NCBI GenBank assembly: GCA_020746105.1
Contig: CM036620.1
Coordinates: 4,207,803 to 4,271,802 of the forward strand
Reading direction: 5' to 3'
Origin: Trogon surrucura
Lineage: Eukaryota; Chordata; Aves; Trogoniformes; Trogonidae
Length of the DNA: 64,000 nt
Shown: piece after piece, positions 36,001-47,739 of the stretch
Position numbering within the stretch: position 1 is the first letter of the stretch
How the letters are laid out: every line of letters begins with the position of its first letter
The notes under the pieces: generated by a model
What the model saw: only the letters and a program-made list of their open reading frames with translations
Database searches by the model: none
What the model was told of the DNA's origin: nothing
Made by a program: the position numbers and the translations under genes

Positions 36001-39000
36001 GAGACATATAACTGGTCACCATTCGAGCAGGTCAAGAAGAAAAGGGCAATGGAAATCGAGCACACAATGCACAGCCACACTATTGGAAGGCAACGGCACC
36101 ATTCCTCTCCTTGCCACGTTCACCAATTCACCAGCAGCACGTAGCAAAACAGAAAATCAGCACAACATTTTAGTTTTGACACCGGTTGCAAGCACGCAGC
36201 AGTACACCCCAAAAAGGGTAAGGCACAGCCAGGCTACACACTAGATGTGTTGTACAAAATGAATAACAGACTTTAAGGGCTGTACCCAGGCTCACCATTG
36301 GGAAATTTGCTGCGTCGCCAGCATACCAGATCAATATTTCAGAGGTCATTATTTCATCCCTTCTTCAGCTGCTAACTCTGGATTTCTGCCAGAGAAAGGC
36401 AACCACTAGCAAGATGACACTCGGGTACATCAGGCAAAGCTTTTGGGAATTGGAGCAGGCTTTTCTTTTCACTGAGATCAGTCTGCTCTTTGGTTGCAAA
36501 CAGCACAAGGGCTCCCTCAGCATATAAATGGTCAAACGTTCTTCAACCCTCCCACAGCAGTAGGTTTAAGAAGTTGAACCAAACTGCATTTGTAAAATAT
36601 ATTATGAAGAGAACTGAACTCTCCTGTAAGTTCTTCTCATATTACGGGAAGGAGAAGACAACAGTTACCAAACTGAAGCAGTGTGCTCAAGAAATGTGAT
36701 TTCCCATGTACAGTGCAACAAGGGGACTGACTGGAGACAGAGTTAAACAATAAATAAACCAGTAATGTTACCCCTCTGCAATAATGTCCCATGGATTTTT
36801 ACATGAGTAAACCAGCATTACAGTTTTGCTTTAGCTGGGAGTTGGTAAGCAAAGCTAGAACCTTTCAGGCAACTGGATCAATGGGTCTTAAAGTTGAAAA
36901 GTGCCTTCACTTTATGCAGCTTGGCATCCTATATCACATATTTTGTCATAAACTACTGCAACATTATACCATTGTACAACTTTCCTAATGATGATCTCAG
37001 TGATAATCAATGGCAGCACTCCCATAAACTCTAGGAGTAATGTCCTTCCTCACTTTCTGGAAACACTTTTTAGATTTAATTCAACAGTTCAAGAATTGTA
37101 CCAGACACTAAGGAACACTAATTAACAAAAAGAAGTCTGAATATATTAACACTCTTCTCCTTTCATCTCTCCAATATTATATTTTCTCACTTAAAAACCC
37201 ATTTACAAATATAATTAGCTCTACAGACAGACAGGAAAGCCATCCCTACAACAGTGGATGTGTCTAGGAGCCTTCCCTTAACACCAGAGGCAGGAAAGAG
37301 TGTGTTGAACTACCAAATTCCCAGTATCATTATCCAGCTACTGGGAAGAATCTGGTGACAGGAAATACTTCTGTGCTTACCTTACAAGCCAAAGACACTT
37401 CACTACTCAAAGCATCTTTGCTTAACCCAATTAATGAGTCTGTATTTTACTAGAGACTAAAGTCACAGCACTCCGGCTTCAGCATCTACCATGCTTTAGG
37501 GGCAAGGCCCACACACTCAGAGTTGCTAGGGAGGGGCAGGATCTCATATTTCTGATGAATTTGCCCTGTCTGAAGGCTGCCCTGCCCTGGCTTTTACTGT
37601 GACTGAGTCTGAAGGAAATTCGTTTGTCTGATGGATAAGCTCAGCAGAGAGAGGATGAGAACTGGTATCAACTCGATTCAGACTCACCTCCAGGCAGCAC
37701 AGATGCAAATAGCTCGAGCCACATCATGCAGCAGACTCACACTCAAATAATAAAGGCATGACTAGAATTGAGTATACACCAGCTCTAAAGAGGCCCTTCA
37801 TAAGGGTAAAATGTACACAGCCAGCACGGATTTTGAGAGTCTGTATACAGAATACTCCTACACAGGTAAGTCATCCCACTCCAGTCTATGGCAGTGTGTC
37901 ATCTCAATAGTGTGTTGATATCTCAATAGTATATAACCCAACCTGCTTAGAATTAAATCTCTGAACTTGATCTCTGGCATGCCAACAATCCCAGGCCTTC
38001 AGTTTAGACCATAACCTGTCTGGTCCAGACCATTACCAATGAATTTATATGGACACAAAGCCCAGACATGAGTTCTTGGCAAGAACATTTCCTAATGATA
38101 TGGTTTTGAAAACCTCTCAAGGAGCTTCTAAACTACTCTGGTATTACTCAGCTAAATCTGTGAGTGGCTCACATTTCCTATAAGAAGACCTGCTGACTCT
38201 TTCCTGTCTGCTCATTCCTATTTTCCTATCTACTGACAACTACTTTCTCTTCATACGCATATTCCAAGAGGAAAGTAAGAACAAAAAGAGTAATGAAGAG
38301 ACAAATTTTAGACAAATTTTGCTCAGAGTACGTAGAAGAGCTGTCAAGGGAACAGCTTTGAAGACATTAATATAGACATTAATAGCACACAAGTACATGC
38401 TAACTGTGACAACCCTAGATTAATCAACCAGTAAAATGAGTGGTCTGGCTTTATTATGGTTTTAGTAGGTCTTGGGCTTTTTATTTTGTCTTTTTTTCTT
38501 CTAATTCCCTCACTGTCTGCCAGTTGCAGTCATGGCTTAGCTTCCAAACCATGATGCAGGTCAAGGCATCTTAAATAGAGTTATTCCAGCAAGGGCCTTG
38601 ATTCTTTGAAGGAAACAGGATCTACAGGGTCATAGACAAGCCATGTCTTTGTTTCCAGAGGTATTGATTTAAAGGTGGAAACCAACAGATTGTTTTCAGA
38701 CAGAGTTGACAGAGAACATGGACATTTAAAATAAATTTAAGTTAAAAAAGTAGCAGGTTTAGTGATGGAAGGCAAAGACTGTATCCTTATGGATAGGAAA
38801 GGTCACAAAAGACTTGTGTCACTGACTATAGTTCTTAATAGCTGGCTGCATAGCCAGAGAGCAGAGAATGCATATCTGAATTTTTGTAGGGGCACTAATA
38901 CCTATACGTAGTCCATGCATTGGAGAAAGGGCACCATTTTCTCAATTTATTTATTTATTTCTCTTGCATTTATACAGTCTATCCTGTAACTTTTGATGGC

Positions 39001-39767
39001 CAAGCTTGAGGATGGGGAAGAAAGTGCCAAGATGCAAATACATTTGGACGTTCTCATTGTAAACCTGAGTTTGAGACACACACCGTCCTTTCCCAAAAAT
39101 CACCTGTAAAAGCAAGACTACGAAATATCCTAATAATTTCCTAGTTGCTCTGTTGGAGAACCAGGACTGGAGAGTGTCCTCAAGTCCAGCTGCCTCACTA
39201 AACTACAACTCATTGACCTTGTTATCAGGTTCAACATACCTCGACTCCCTGATCTGCTTATTATAGGGCTCAGACACACAACCAAGATCACCAGCTGGTA
39301 AGCTGAGCCCCAGTTGCTGTCTGTGCATCCATTTGCAGCCACAACAAGTAACAGGTGCACCTACTTCAGCTCTTCAGCTACATCAAGATGACATTTTTTG
39401 AAGCACGTTTCCCTATTATTCTGATTTACCACATGTTGTTTCGTAGCTGGTGTGGGCTCCTCATGCACTGCTCCCAGCACAGCCCCAGCTCCTCCATGCT
39501 GCTCAGGTAACAGCGAGCATCCAGGCTAAGCGCTTCACAAAGGAAGCTTCCCCTAAAATTAATGTCGCTGTGGATATGAGGAATTGCTCAGCACTTGACA
39601 TTTTAAGCAGCAAGGGGCACTCCTGATAGTGGGGAAATTTTGGATACAGGACGAATCTGTGAATAAAAAGGAATTACCTTACTTCAGGTAAATTGTCTGA
39701 GTAGTCCAGCCCCGATCTTCAATCTCTCTGGCAACAGCGATCTGAATACCTGGAATTACAGAACGTT
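33060..39767 (+). other. SYNPO2: SYNPO2 intron 1 continued, no supported gene
   Basis: The first 500 bp are more GC-rich than the rest and contain a 154-codon open frame on the minus strand (33056-33520) that begins at a CR1 boundary and resembles nothing I know. The remainder is AT-rich intron with short chance ORFs and an ATTT microsatellite near 38.95 kb. No exon is supported. Confidence 0.55.
38943..38960. repeat. (ATTT)n microsatellite
   Basis: About four uninterrupted attt/ttta units occur. It is short and has no other significance that I can see. Confidence 0.7.
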
Positions 39768-39870
39768 ATCACAGAATCACAGAATCACAGAATGTTAGGG
39801 ATTGGAAGGGACCTCGAAAGATCATCAAGTCCAATCCCCCTGCCACAGCAGGAACGCCTAGATAATACTA
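39768..39870 (-). mobile_element. CR1 LINE 3'-end fragment, antisense
   Basis: A triplicated tcacagaa terminal repeat is followed by 'gttagggattggaagggacctcgaaagatcatcaagtcc' and 'ggaacgcctaga', the reverse complement of the CR1 3' end. About 100 bp are recognisable. It is close in sequence to the copy at 16.24 kb, so both may belong to the same CR1 subfamily. Confidence 0.93.
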
Positions 39871-42800
39871 ACAAATTGCTCAGAATAACCTGAAGTCTTT
39901 ATGTGCAACTATTTATAGACAACACTTTAATGCTGTTAAAAATTCAGAAATTTAGAACTCCTTATGGGGAGAGCATGCAGAGCAGTAACTAAAGTCACTA
40001 CCCTCGCTGTACACTTTGCACAATGATTTCCTTAAAAATTCTGGAATTGAGAGTAAATATTTCCATTGCTATTTCACTGGGAATTTCTGATAGAAGGAAA
40101 CCGAAGCGTTCTAACGAGCGCATGCTATATACCTCCAACAGTAAAAAGGAAGAGACCTCACAGAGGGGGAGCAGAAAAGCAACAGAGGCAGCCCCAGGGT
40201 AAGTGGGCTACAGCTCTTCATCGTGCCCCAGGAGCAGCGGGTGCCCTCAGAGGGTCAGCACTAACAGTGCAGGCTCAGCTTTGCTGTGTTGTATTGCGAG
40301 CGTTGAAAAATTAGAAAATTGTTACAAACTTAATCTTCTAGAAGTGAGATCCCATTCACAGATTTTCAGTGAAAAAATATTTTCTTTGCTGAAGAAAACA
40401 CCAGCCCATGGCACATAAGAGAAACAAGTAACTAAGGAAGCCTGGGCTGCACTGTAAGGCAAGAGCAACCTGTAGTTTTGGAAAGATCTCTTCAGCTTTA
40501 CAAGCAAAGATGCCTTGCTTTAAGTTCCCAAGTACTGGATAAAGGTTTCTTACTGTCCCCCGTGTGACCAAGTTGTATTTCTGCTAACAAAGGCAGCTTT
40601 TGTTTCCCTGTGGGCTCATCAAAGGCTTTCTGCCAAAACTTCCTTTGAGAGAAAACTCTCCATTAAACACATATTTTACCAAGAAGATCCTGCTTTCCAC
40701 AAATCTTCTGGGGATTTTTTTGCTATCCTCCCCTCCCCCGCCCCGAAAACTGAAAACTTCTGGTTTACAGGAGTGAATTATTGGTTCATTTTTGTGGGTT
40801 TCCAGTGAAGACAAATAAATAAAATGAGAAACAGTTACAGCTTGCCTGGCAATGCAGTCTACATACTACTGAGTAACTTGGTGATATCCCGAGGCTAAAG
40901 TAATACAGATGATGATGGTAAATTTCCACCTTAGCGGCAACCTGCTATAATTCACTATATAACCCGCCCTTGCTCATTTTTTGTCAGTGCTCTAGGGTAA
41001 TTTTATGTAATTGATTTTAAATTTGGGAGGCACAGGTGCCTCTGGGAGAGGGTGGGGAAAAAGGCTGACATAGAGTTAGGAGAACTATTAATACGTACAG
41101 CACGTGCCGTGTGATCCTGCGGTGGCAAAATCACGTCGAAGGTTTGACTTGGGTAAATAAACCTGGATCTCTAATACTGGCAGGAAATCTGCTCTAATGT
41201 GTCTATCGACTGAAAAGCCACCAGACGGGGAGGTACAGCGGCTTACAGTCATTTCTTTCGTGCATGACCAGTCAAGAAAGTTGCTGAATTTTTGCATGAA
41301 GGTCCAAGTGTGATCTTTTGACAGTTCACAAGGCAGCAAAGTGGACTGAGAGGCCCTTTCAAGAACTTTAAAAGGAAATTCAATGCCCTTGTCTGTTTTC
41401 TTTGAATGCTACCAAGAAGTCTGTTAAAAAAATTACGGAACTGATTGAACTGTCTAGGAATTCATGTGGACCTATTAACATAGCACATTTGTACTTCTGC
41501 TTTTTGACATAAATCACTCAAGTTAGGGAATAGGTAACAGGTTCTCTCCTGATAGAGCTGTAGTTTATAACACAACAAACTCTCAGATAGACACAGAAAC
41601 AAGTTTTCTTCTCACAATCTAGGTATCACAATATAATATTTCAGAGTTCACATGTTGCTGTAATTGCTCTTTACATGTTTGTTGAAAAAAGGTCACTCTA
41701 AATTCTTCCTAGCATCTACATTCAGTATTTACATTCAGGCCTAATTTTAAGAGCATACCCTCCAATTTAAAAAAAAATAAAATGACAAAGCCCCAACCCA
41801 AATCCAAACACATATATGAAGCAAAACATTCTAAACACTGTTTAAACTGCCTTTTCTTCCCAAAGTACAAGGATGTTTAAGCTCTTGCCTAAGGGGAGAT
41901 AAACAGAGCAGCATACCACTCCATATTTGTAAATGTTAATCCTGCAAGGTAGAAACTGGCTTCTGTATGCACCAGGCTTCTGTTTCTTCACTGCTCAAAA
42001 AGCCATAATATGACATTATGTATAAATTGAAACAACAAAGATATATGGCTCCGTCACAGAAAAACACGCAGTCCCACTCTTCGTGCCACGTATCATCCCG
42101 ACTCCAAGAAACTTTTCAAAACTGCCTCCAGAAATATGTCTCAGTTACCCGCCCAGTGACCTGGTAGTACACTGGGGATAATTCCATGAATCTGTGTGCA
42201 TCAGAAGTTTCTTAGAGTCAGCAGTGACTGACTCTCCTGCTGTGAGTGTGGTAGAACTATGCTACTTCTGAAAAACATGTCAAGGAAACGCTATGAGAAC
42301 TAAGAAGGATAATGTACCGACCCACCAACTGAATATTGTACAAGGCCAAAGCAGTCGCGCCAACAGGTAGAGGACTGAGAGGAAAGAACCCAAGGACAGT
42401 CCTTTTATGTGTTTGTGTCATTCTAAAATAGACTCCTGCAAGCATCCTGCTTAATATAACATGCCGTTTGCCAAATATGTACTCTAAAAATAGCAGTCAA
42501 CTGTATGGCATACCTTGAGTGGTGTTAAAGCTGTCTAGGTTTTGTTATACAAAGACTATGATAAGTTATAACACGCTGCCAGTGGAAAAAGAAGTGAAAC
42601 AGCAAAAAACGAGCTGTGTAAGATTCTTGAATGAGTACTTAACAGGGAACGTTAAACCATACCAGGCGTGTCTTAACTTTAATAAATCAGGGCACTTGCT
42701 CAGATGACTAAACATGGATTTAGGACGTCCAGCGATTCAGATGTTTATAGTCTGGCAACTAAACCTACAGTTGGGCATCTAAGGAAAAGCGTTCAGTAAA

Positions 42801-43249
42801 CCAGAGGTCTGCATAGAGCATGTAGGTACTGACATTCTGCCAGGGCAGCCTGAAGTTACACACTCTTCTGCTAAAAATCTTGCCATAGATTTCAGCTCTA
42901 GTAGTCTTTCATTTGGGGAGAAACTAATGAGGTTTTTTTGCATTTCTGTTAAATTCTGATCAACTGACCGTTCTCCAAACTTCTTTGTGTCTCTTTTTTA
43001 AAAAAAAAATATTCCAGCCTGTTGGACATACAGCTCACGAGCTCAGTAATGCAGAAGTTTCTGTATTTGTTTATATTGGCCAGAACAGTGTTAACCTCAA
43101 CCAAGACAAGTTATTAATTTGTGATTAATTTATGATGTATAATGCCAATTCTTTTTCTTTCGTACAGGCAAAAGTTAAGGACATGGCTGCTCTTGTTTTC
43201 AAATGAATGCTAATTGTGCAATTTGGAATTTGTTTTTGACTCATTGTAG
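39871..43249 (+). other. SYNPO2: SYNPO2 intron 1, 3' end
   Basis: This is the last 3.4 kb before exon 2, with no supported gene. It ends with 'tttttgactcattgtag', a usable though pyrimidine-poor 3' splice site directly before the PDZ-coding exon. Confidence 0.75.
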
Positions 43250-43401
43250 GTTCGCAGCAAGAGCAAAGCAGCAAAGGCTGGACTGTGTGAGGGAGATGAG
43301 GTGGTGTCTATTAACGGCAAGCCCTGCGGAGACTTAACCTATGCTGAAGTTATTGTTCTGATGGAAAGCCTGACTGACGTCTTGCAGATGCTTATCAAGA
43401 G
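43250..43401 (+). CDS. SYNPO2: SYNPO2 exon 2: C-terminal part of PDZ domain
   Basis: This internal coding exon of 152 nt has an intron-ending ...cattgtag before it and the donor gtacag after it. It reads VRSKSKAAKAGLCEGDEVVS, then INGKPCGDLTYAEV, then IVLMESLTDVLQMLIKR, the second half of a PDZ domain: the beta-strand with GDEV, the ING turn, the alphaB helix and the final strand. The family match to SYNPO2 is nearly residue for residue (human: GLCEGDEVVSINGNPCADLTYPEV, written from knowledge of the family). The PDZ carboxylate-binding loop must come from exon 1, which is not in the window. The exon begins in phase 0 and ends AAG AG, to be completed by the A that starts exon 3 (AGA, Arg). An open frame runs on past the donor to 43519, but that extension is intron. 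Confidence 0.96.
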
Positions 43402-44077
43402 GTACAGGAATGCTCAGAATGCTTCCGTGCAATTCTGTTCAGTGAACCAGGTGGAAAATGCTGGTTTTGAATGCACTCATTTTGCAGACATACACTCTGA
43501 ACTTCTGATAGTCCTCTAATTTATGTCTGTAACTCTGCCTGTCTGTATGGAAAAGGGAGGGAAGACAGAGTATTTGATTTGAAGGAATTATTATATACAA
43601 TTTGAACAGCACAATTCAGACACAATTAAGTGTACAGTTTCCAAATGTAACAATTTTATTTCTTGTTAAGTATTCTTAATACTTACAAGGTGCCCACTAC
43701 CATATCTGCATTCTGCAGAGTCTTGAGTTCAGTTATTCTTTCCGCCCCTTTGAAGCAGTGAAGTGGTGTTATTCCCCATAGATAGGGAAGTGAGGCTTAC
43801 GAAAAGCAAAGGCTGTACAGATGGAGAAAGTGTGTTACACAGATATGCTTTGATGATGACACGGCAAACGGTCTTCTTGGGTGGCAAAATGTGTTAGTAG
43901 CCGGGAGGGGGAGAGAGTCTGGAAATAATGAATTCTATTTCTGTAGCTGTTATCACTTCACTAGATGAGGTGGGGCAAGCCCCTTAGAGCACTCTGGGTC
44001 TCAGCCTCTCCATTTATAAAATCATGACAGTGAATTCCAGTCTTCTTTGAAAACGCTTCGAGCTTCTTAAAGAACTG

Positions 44078-44353
44078 TCATGTTAAATTTGCAAACGAGC
44101 CAGCATTACTGCTTACTGCACACTGCCACGACTGTTCTGTAGTTGTCGGCAGTGTAATGTATGCAATCTTGAGTTCAGTACCACCTATGGTAAGCACATT
44201 ATCCCCAGGCTCTGAGAATTCAGACAAGATAAACTCTGAATTGCCTTCAGTGTGGGTAAGAAAAGGAAGAAAAGACCTGAGGTTTCCACATTTCTTGTAA
44301 GGAATTACAGCTCCTTCCTGAGCTACTGCAATTCCATGTGTCTGCTCTCCCAC
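44078..44353 (-). other. Antisense open segment, unrecognised (possible exon or relic)
   Basis: This 91-codon open frame starts at a GTG, so the start may be an exon edge rather than an initiation site. It ends at a TGA. The composition is that of a soluble acidic protein (for example SEFILSEFSEPGDNVLTIGG). I recognise no domain. Just upstream on the same strand, about 44433-44549, another frame is open with similar texture (EEFCVLFRHPWQPETRAFF). It may be part of a nested antisense gene or a relic, or chance. Confidence 0.15.
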
Positions 44354-44804
44354 AGGTAGGACCAGGAGGACAGAAGGGGTCAGGGTTCACCACAACAGCT
44401 AACAGAGCAGTGTCACCGGAAAGGCTGAAAGGACTCCGGTGCAAAAAAGGCCCTTGTCTCTGGTTGCCAGGGATGTCTAAATAGCACACAAAATTCCTCT
44501 GTGGTTTCTGCTACCCGGGCAAAGGACCTTTCCTAAAGTGTCTAGTAGTTCGAAGTTACAATCAAGAAGCTGTCAAGGAGTATTCATTTTATTTCCAGCA
44601 GAAATTTTGCATGACCTGTCCATGCATGCTGTCTTGGGCTGAGGAATGGATCAGGGTGATGAGACCAGGGTAACAGTGATAACTGAAGACTTACAGCTTA
44701 CCTTCTCCATAGTGCACAGCTCATTTCTAGAAGTTTCAGCAGTGTACCATCTGAATGTTCCTCACGTGATATCTGCATTCTTATGTTTTTAATTCATAAC
44801 ATGA

Positions 44805-45027
44805 CTACTGGAACTGCACTTGTAAAAATGGTATTTGTGGCTGACCAGCTGTCTTCTTTGCAGCCACAGAAATAGCTCCATATGCTTTGACTCCTGCCTG
44901 TTGCTGCTCTACAACTGGTATTTCTGTTGGTCTGACGGCCACAGCACGCTCTAGCCAAAAATGACAGCACATGTCCCATTCACTCCATTGCTCCTGCTTG
45001 AGTATACGGCGAACGGCACGACACATC
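44805..45027 (-). other. Antisense open segment with 3' splice-like border
   Basis: The minus strand reads ...tttggtttagattttcag, then an open frame starting G ATG TGT CGT, running 73 codons to TAG. The composition is plausible for a folded protein (QEQWSEWDMCCHFWLERAV, then AYGAISVAAKKTAGQPQIPF). No known family was recognised. If the segment at 45305-45417 ends at its TTCTG|gtggta site, the phase carries over (TG + G = Trp) into this frame. An ATTAAA follows 11 nt after the stop, too close for a normal polyadenylation signal. It is weakly supported. Confidence 0.2.
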
Positions 45028-45304
45028 CTGAAAATCTAAACCAAACCAGAGTGCTTAGACCACAAGTCACTGTTTCACGGAATGAAACTGTTAGAAATTT
45101 TAAGAAAATTGCTGTTGCTCAACACTCTGAAAGGAACTAAAATGCTCTAAAGGAATTCACTGTGAGAATCTTTGAATTTCATTAGCTCATCTCCCCCAAC
45201 TCCCAGCCCCTATTGTCAGTCTCTCGCAGGGTGAATAAACCGAAACACTTCTCCTTCCCTGCCACCTCCTCCTTTGCAGGTAGTAGCTCTCTCAGTGCTA
45301 CCAC

Positions 45305-45417
45305 CAGAAGGCTTTTTCAGGAAGTGTCTTAGCATCCTCTGAGAGCAAAGAGAAGCAAATCCTTCCTTTCCTGAGTAGCCACTTGTTAGCAGCCATTTCA
45401 AGAAAATGCTGGGAATC
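45305..45417 (-). other. Antisense open segment with good 3' splice-like site
   Basis: It is preceded on the minus strand by cattattctttcctcag, a well-formed polypyrimidine-AG. The frame is open for 39 codons (DSQHFLEMAANKWLLRKGRI, then CFSLLSEDAKTLPEKAF) up to a TAG. The possible donor gtggta after TTCTG is non-optimal. No family was recognised. The 52 nt gap to the preceding segment would be an unusually short vertebrate intron if a donor lies at gtaaag, which argues against a simple functional gene. Confidence 0.18.
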
Positions 45418-45439
45418 CTGAGGAAAGAATAATGCCTAA

Positions 45440-45534
45440 TTAAAGTGATGTTCCAATGGTGATCTTTACATCCAAGGATTTTTCACTGTCAGGGGAGAGT
45501 ATTTCTACTTGGGAAGCTTCTGACTGCTCCTGAA
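45440..45534 (-). other. Antisense open segment ending in stop
   Basis: It would begin after ...ttcatgtatgtag on the minus strand, with a branch-point-like ctaat about 30 nt upstream. It reads QEQSEASQVEILSPDSEKSL, then DVKITIGTSL, then TAA. It joins in phase to the segment at 45605-45684 across a 70 nt gap. It is acidic and Ser-rich and has no recognised family. Confidence 0.18.
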
Positions 45535-45604
45535 CTACATACATGAAGGATGAGATTTTTATTAGCATTCACGGTTGGCCGAATCCTGCTCTTACTAAGC
45601 TTAC

Positions 45605-45684
45605 TGGGAGGAAAAGCAGGCTTGTAAAGTAGTTTTGAAAATGCTACTTGGCCTTTGATGTTCACAAAAGGTTTTCCCACATCT
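45605..45684 (-). other. Antisense exon-like segment (best splice borders of the cluster)
   Basis: On the minus strand, tagctgtggtttacag precedes and gtaagc follows an 80 nt open segment reading DVGKPFVNIKGQVAFSK, then LLYKPAFPP. Both borders resemble real splice sites. The downstream segment (45440-45534) continues in the same phase. The longer open frame through it (45489-45695) is also uninterrupted. I recognise no homologue. Confidence 0.22.
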
Positions 45685-45976
45685 CTGTAAACCACAGCTA
45701 GTTACTGATCAGCAGTGCCCTCAAAACCTTCGGCTTGCAGGATCAGAGCAAAGAGACACCCAGCAGGGTGGGCACTCTCCAGATGCCATGTGGGGGAGCC
45801 TCTTACCGACCTTCCCGACAAATGCTGAGCAGATGTATTTGTGAAACGTCAAGAGTGGGGACAGGAGCAGAAATGCTACCCCGTTCTTTTCACATCAGTG
45901 TTAGTGACTCCTGGGCTGCTGCTGAGTCTTGAAAGAAAATTTCTAGGGGGAAGTAGGGAGTGTGTTCAGTGCATAC

Positions 45977-46106
45977 CAACATGAAATGCACCATGTAGGG
46001 AGTAAAACATGACTCTGAGACAAACCCTGCTGTGCTGACTCCATGAGTTTTGCTTCCTTCCTGGAATTACACCAGGGGTGTTGCTCCTGCAGTGAGCTGG
46101 AAAGAC
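45977..46106 (-). other. Antisense exon-like segment, phase-incompatible with the next
   Basis: It is preceded on the minus strand by aattattctttctgtttcag, a strong 3' splice-like site, and followed by gtatgc. Two frames are open throughout: one reads LSSSLQEQHPWCNSRKEAKL, the other VFPAHCRSNTPGVIPGRKQ. Joining it to the segment at 45684 gives TG + A, a stop. Either the chain is not a gene, an exon is missing between them, or it is decayed. Confidence 0.15.
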
Positions 46107-47236
46107 CTGAAACAGAAAGAATAATTTAACAAAACAGGATCTTAAACGACAAAAAAAGAGATCAGACCCAGTATTCTGCCTTTTGACACACGGATACACA
46201 TCTATGTCTATATAGAGTAGAAGTATATCCATAAGTACCAAGGGCCTTTTAGGGTGGAAATCTTTCTCCCTCACACATACACACAATCACTCGGCTACCA
46301 ATAAAGGCTAACGTTTAGCTGGCCCAGCCCCCAGTCTCATATCTTACAAGGAAATGTTTACAGATTTCTGTAATTTATCTGTACTTCAGAGCAGTACAAT
46401 TGATCATCCAAACGGCATCATACGACGGAATCCAGCAGCACTCACAAGGAGCTCCTTAAATTAAAATCTGTCTGACCTTTATGTAGCTCCATATGCGGTT
46501 TAATGGATGTTACGCGTTTTGTGCTGTTTGAGGCAGAGCTAGGCTGCTACAAACAGTGTGCTGCACGGCTACAAAAGCAAATGATATTGAAATTTCTGCA
46601 GTGCACTGACAGATTTATTTCTTCTGTTGCTGCTTCCCGCCTTTCCTTGCAGGGGGTTCCGAAGTTTCAGAATACCTGGGGCCCACTTTTGACTTCAGAA
46701 ATCTCCATAATACTTGATTATTAACATTTTACTGAGGGTACTTACTGCTTAATGCATTTGAAAAAGTGCTTTGCTGCCTTCTAATTAACTGAAAGCCTTA
46801 ATAACATGTTGCAGTCCTGCTGAAAAGAAAAGGTTTCTTCTCGGATTAATAGCAGTCGGTACGGCCCAGAGTACTGAAAGAAGCAGCTAGTGAGTACACT
46901 AGGAGTCCTAACACCAGAAGAACAGCCTAATTAGGCTGGGGGAATGAATAGTTTTTAAAAGGGTTACTATACATCTCAGTGTAGGTATATAATAGGCTTC
47001 AGGAAGTCAAAGTAACATTTACCAGTTAGAAATATACATATTTTTTAATAACTAGGAAATATTGTACGCATTTGCTACCCTTTTACACTGGATCACGGCT
47101 CAGAATGTTTTAATTATTCCATTATATATAAGGATGATGATCCTCACAGAAATTCTTTGAATGTGTATTTTAAGTATTCATTCCCCTCTCTCTGATCCTC
47201 ACCCAGTACTTATGTATTCCTTACAGAGTAAATTAT

Positions 47237-47389
47237 TTAGGACAGAACGGATGCGAGGATGGTGCCCAAAACAGTTGCAGTAGTAGCCACAGAGCCAAAA
47301 ATTAACCACTCTTCTGGTGTCGTGTAAAATTTTTTCTCATGCATTTGTGAAATAATGAAGAAGCATTGTCCCAGAAGTCTCAGCAGCAT
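47237..47389 (-). CDS. Putative antisense microprotein with one membrane span, unrecognised
   Basis: This 50-codon ORF starts at an ATG (MLLRLLGQCFF) and ends SVLS-stop. Residues of about 28-48 form an uncharged segment (WLIFGSVATTATVLGTILA) long enough for one membrane helix, preceded by a charged stretch HEKKFYTTPEE. The organisation resembles small single-pass or tail-anchored mitochondrial/ER proteins, but I cannot name a homologue. The frame stays open upstream to a 3' splice-like site (ttctttttttag ending at 47403), so it could also be the last exon of a longer minus-strand transcript. An ATTAAA lies about 125 nt past the stop. It lies within SYNPO2 intron 2. Chance ORFs of this size are common, so confidence is low. 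Confidence 0.25.
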   Translation of the reverse strand: MLLRLLGQCFFIISQMHEKKFYTTPEEWLIFGSVATTATVLGTILASVLS

Positions 47390-47739
47390 TTGTCTGGAAA
47401 CACTAAAAAAAGAAATGTGTCTGTGAAAGCACACTGATGTTAGGAATGATATAACTGGACACTGCAGAAGGGTGGTACTAGGATCATAGATCTACTGCAG
47501 CCATGTAATTTCCCTCTTAATGAATTGTTCAGTTGAAGAATTTTGAAAGATACAAAGTTGTTTCGCTTTAAGACCTCTACATTTTGGGGATATTCTTCTA
47601 CTTAAATGCACCTGCCAGCAGGTACCACGATTGATACAGGGGAAAAATTACTATACAGAAATTGCTTTTATAACTGTACTTACAATTCCTGTGCTTAGAG
47701 TAGCTTAATTTCTTGAATTACTGGTTTATCTATGTGCAG

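Larger units (their letters stand above)
43402..47739 (+). other. SYNPO2: SYNPO2 intron 2, with antisense coding-like segments
   Basis: This intron runs from gtacag at 43402 to ...tatgtgcag at 47739. On the plus strand nothing coding was recognised. On the minus strand it contains several short open segments with protein-like composition and splice-like borders, plus one ORF with a membrane span; these are listed separately. No CR1 or other dispersed repeat was recognised in it. Confidence 0.85.

Noticed and set aside
43402..43519. Extension of the PDZ exon reading frame to a stop at 43519
   Set aside because: A gtacag donor at 43402 with phase agreement to exon 3 and residue-level match to SYNPO2 shows that the extension is intron.
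45300..45312. ccaccagaaggc as a CTCF site
   Set aside because: It lacks the GGGGGC/GGTGGC core and is too weak to list.
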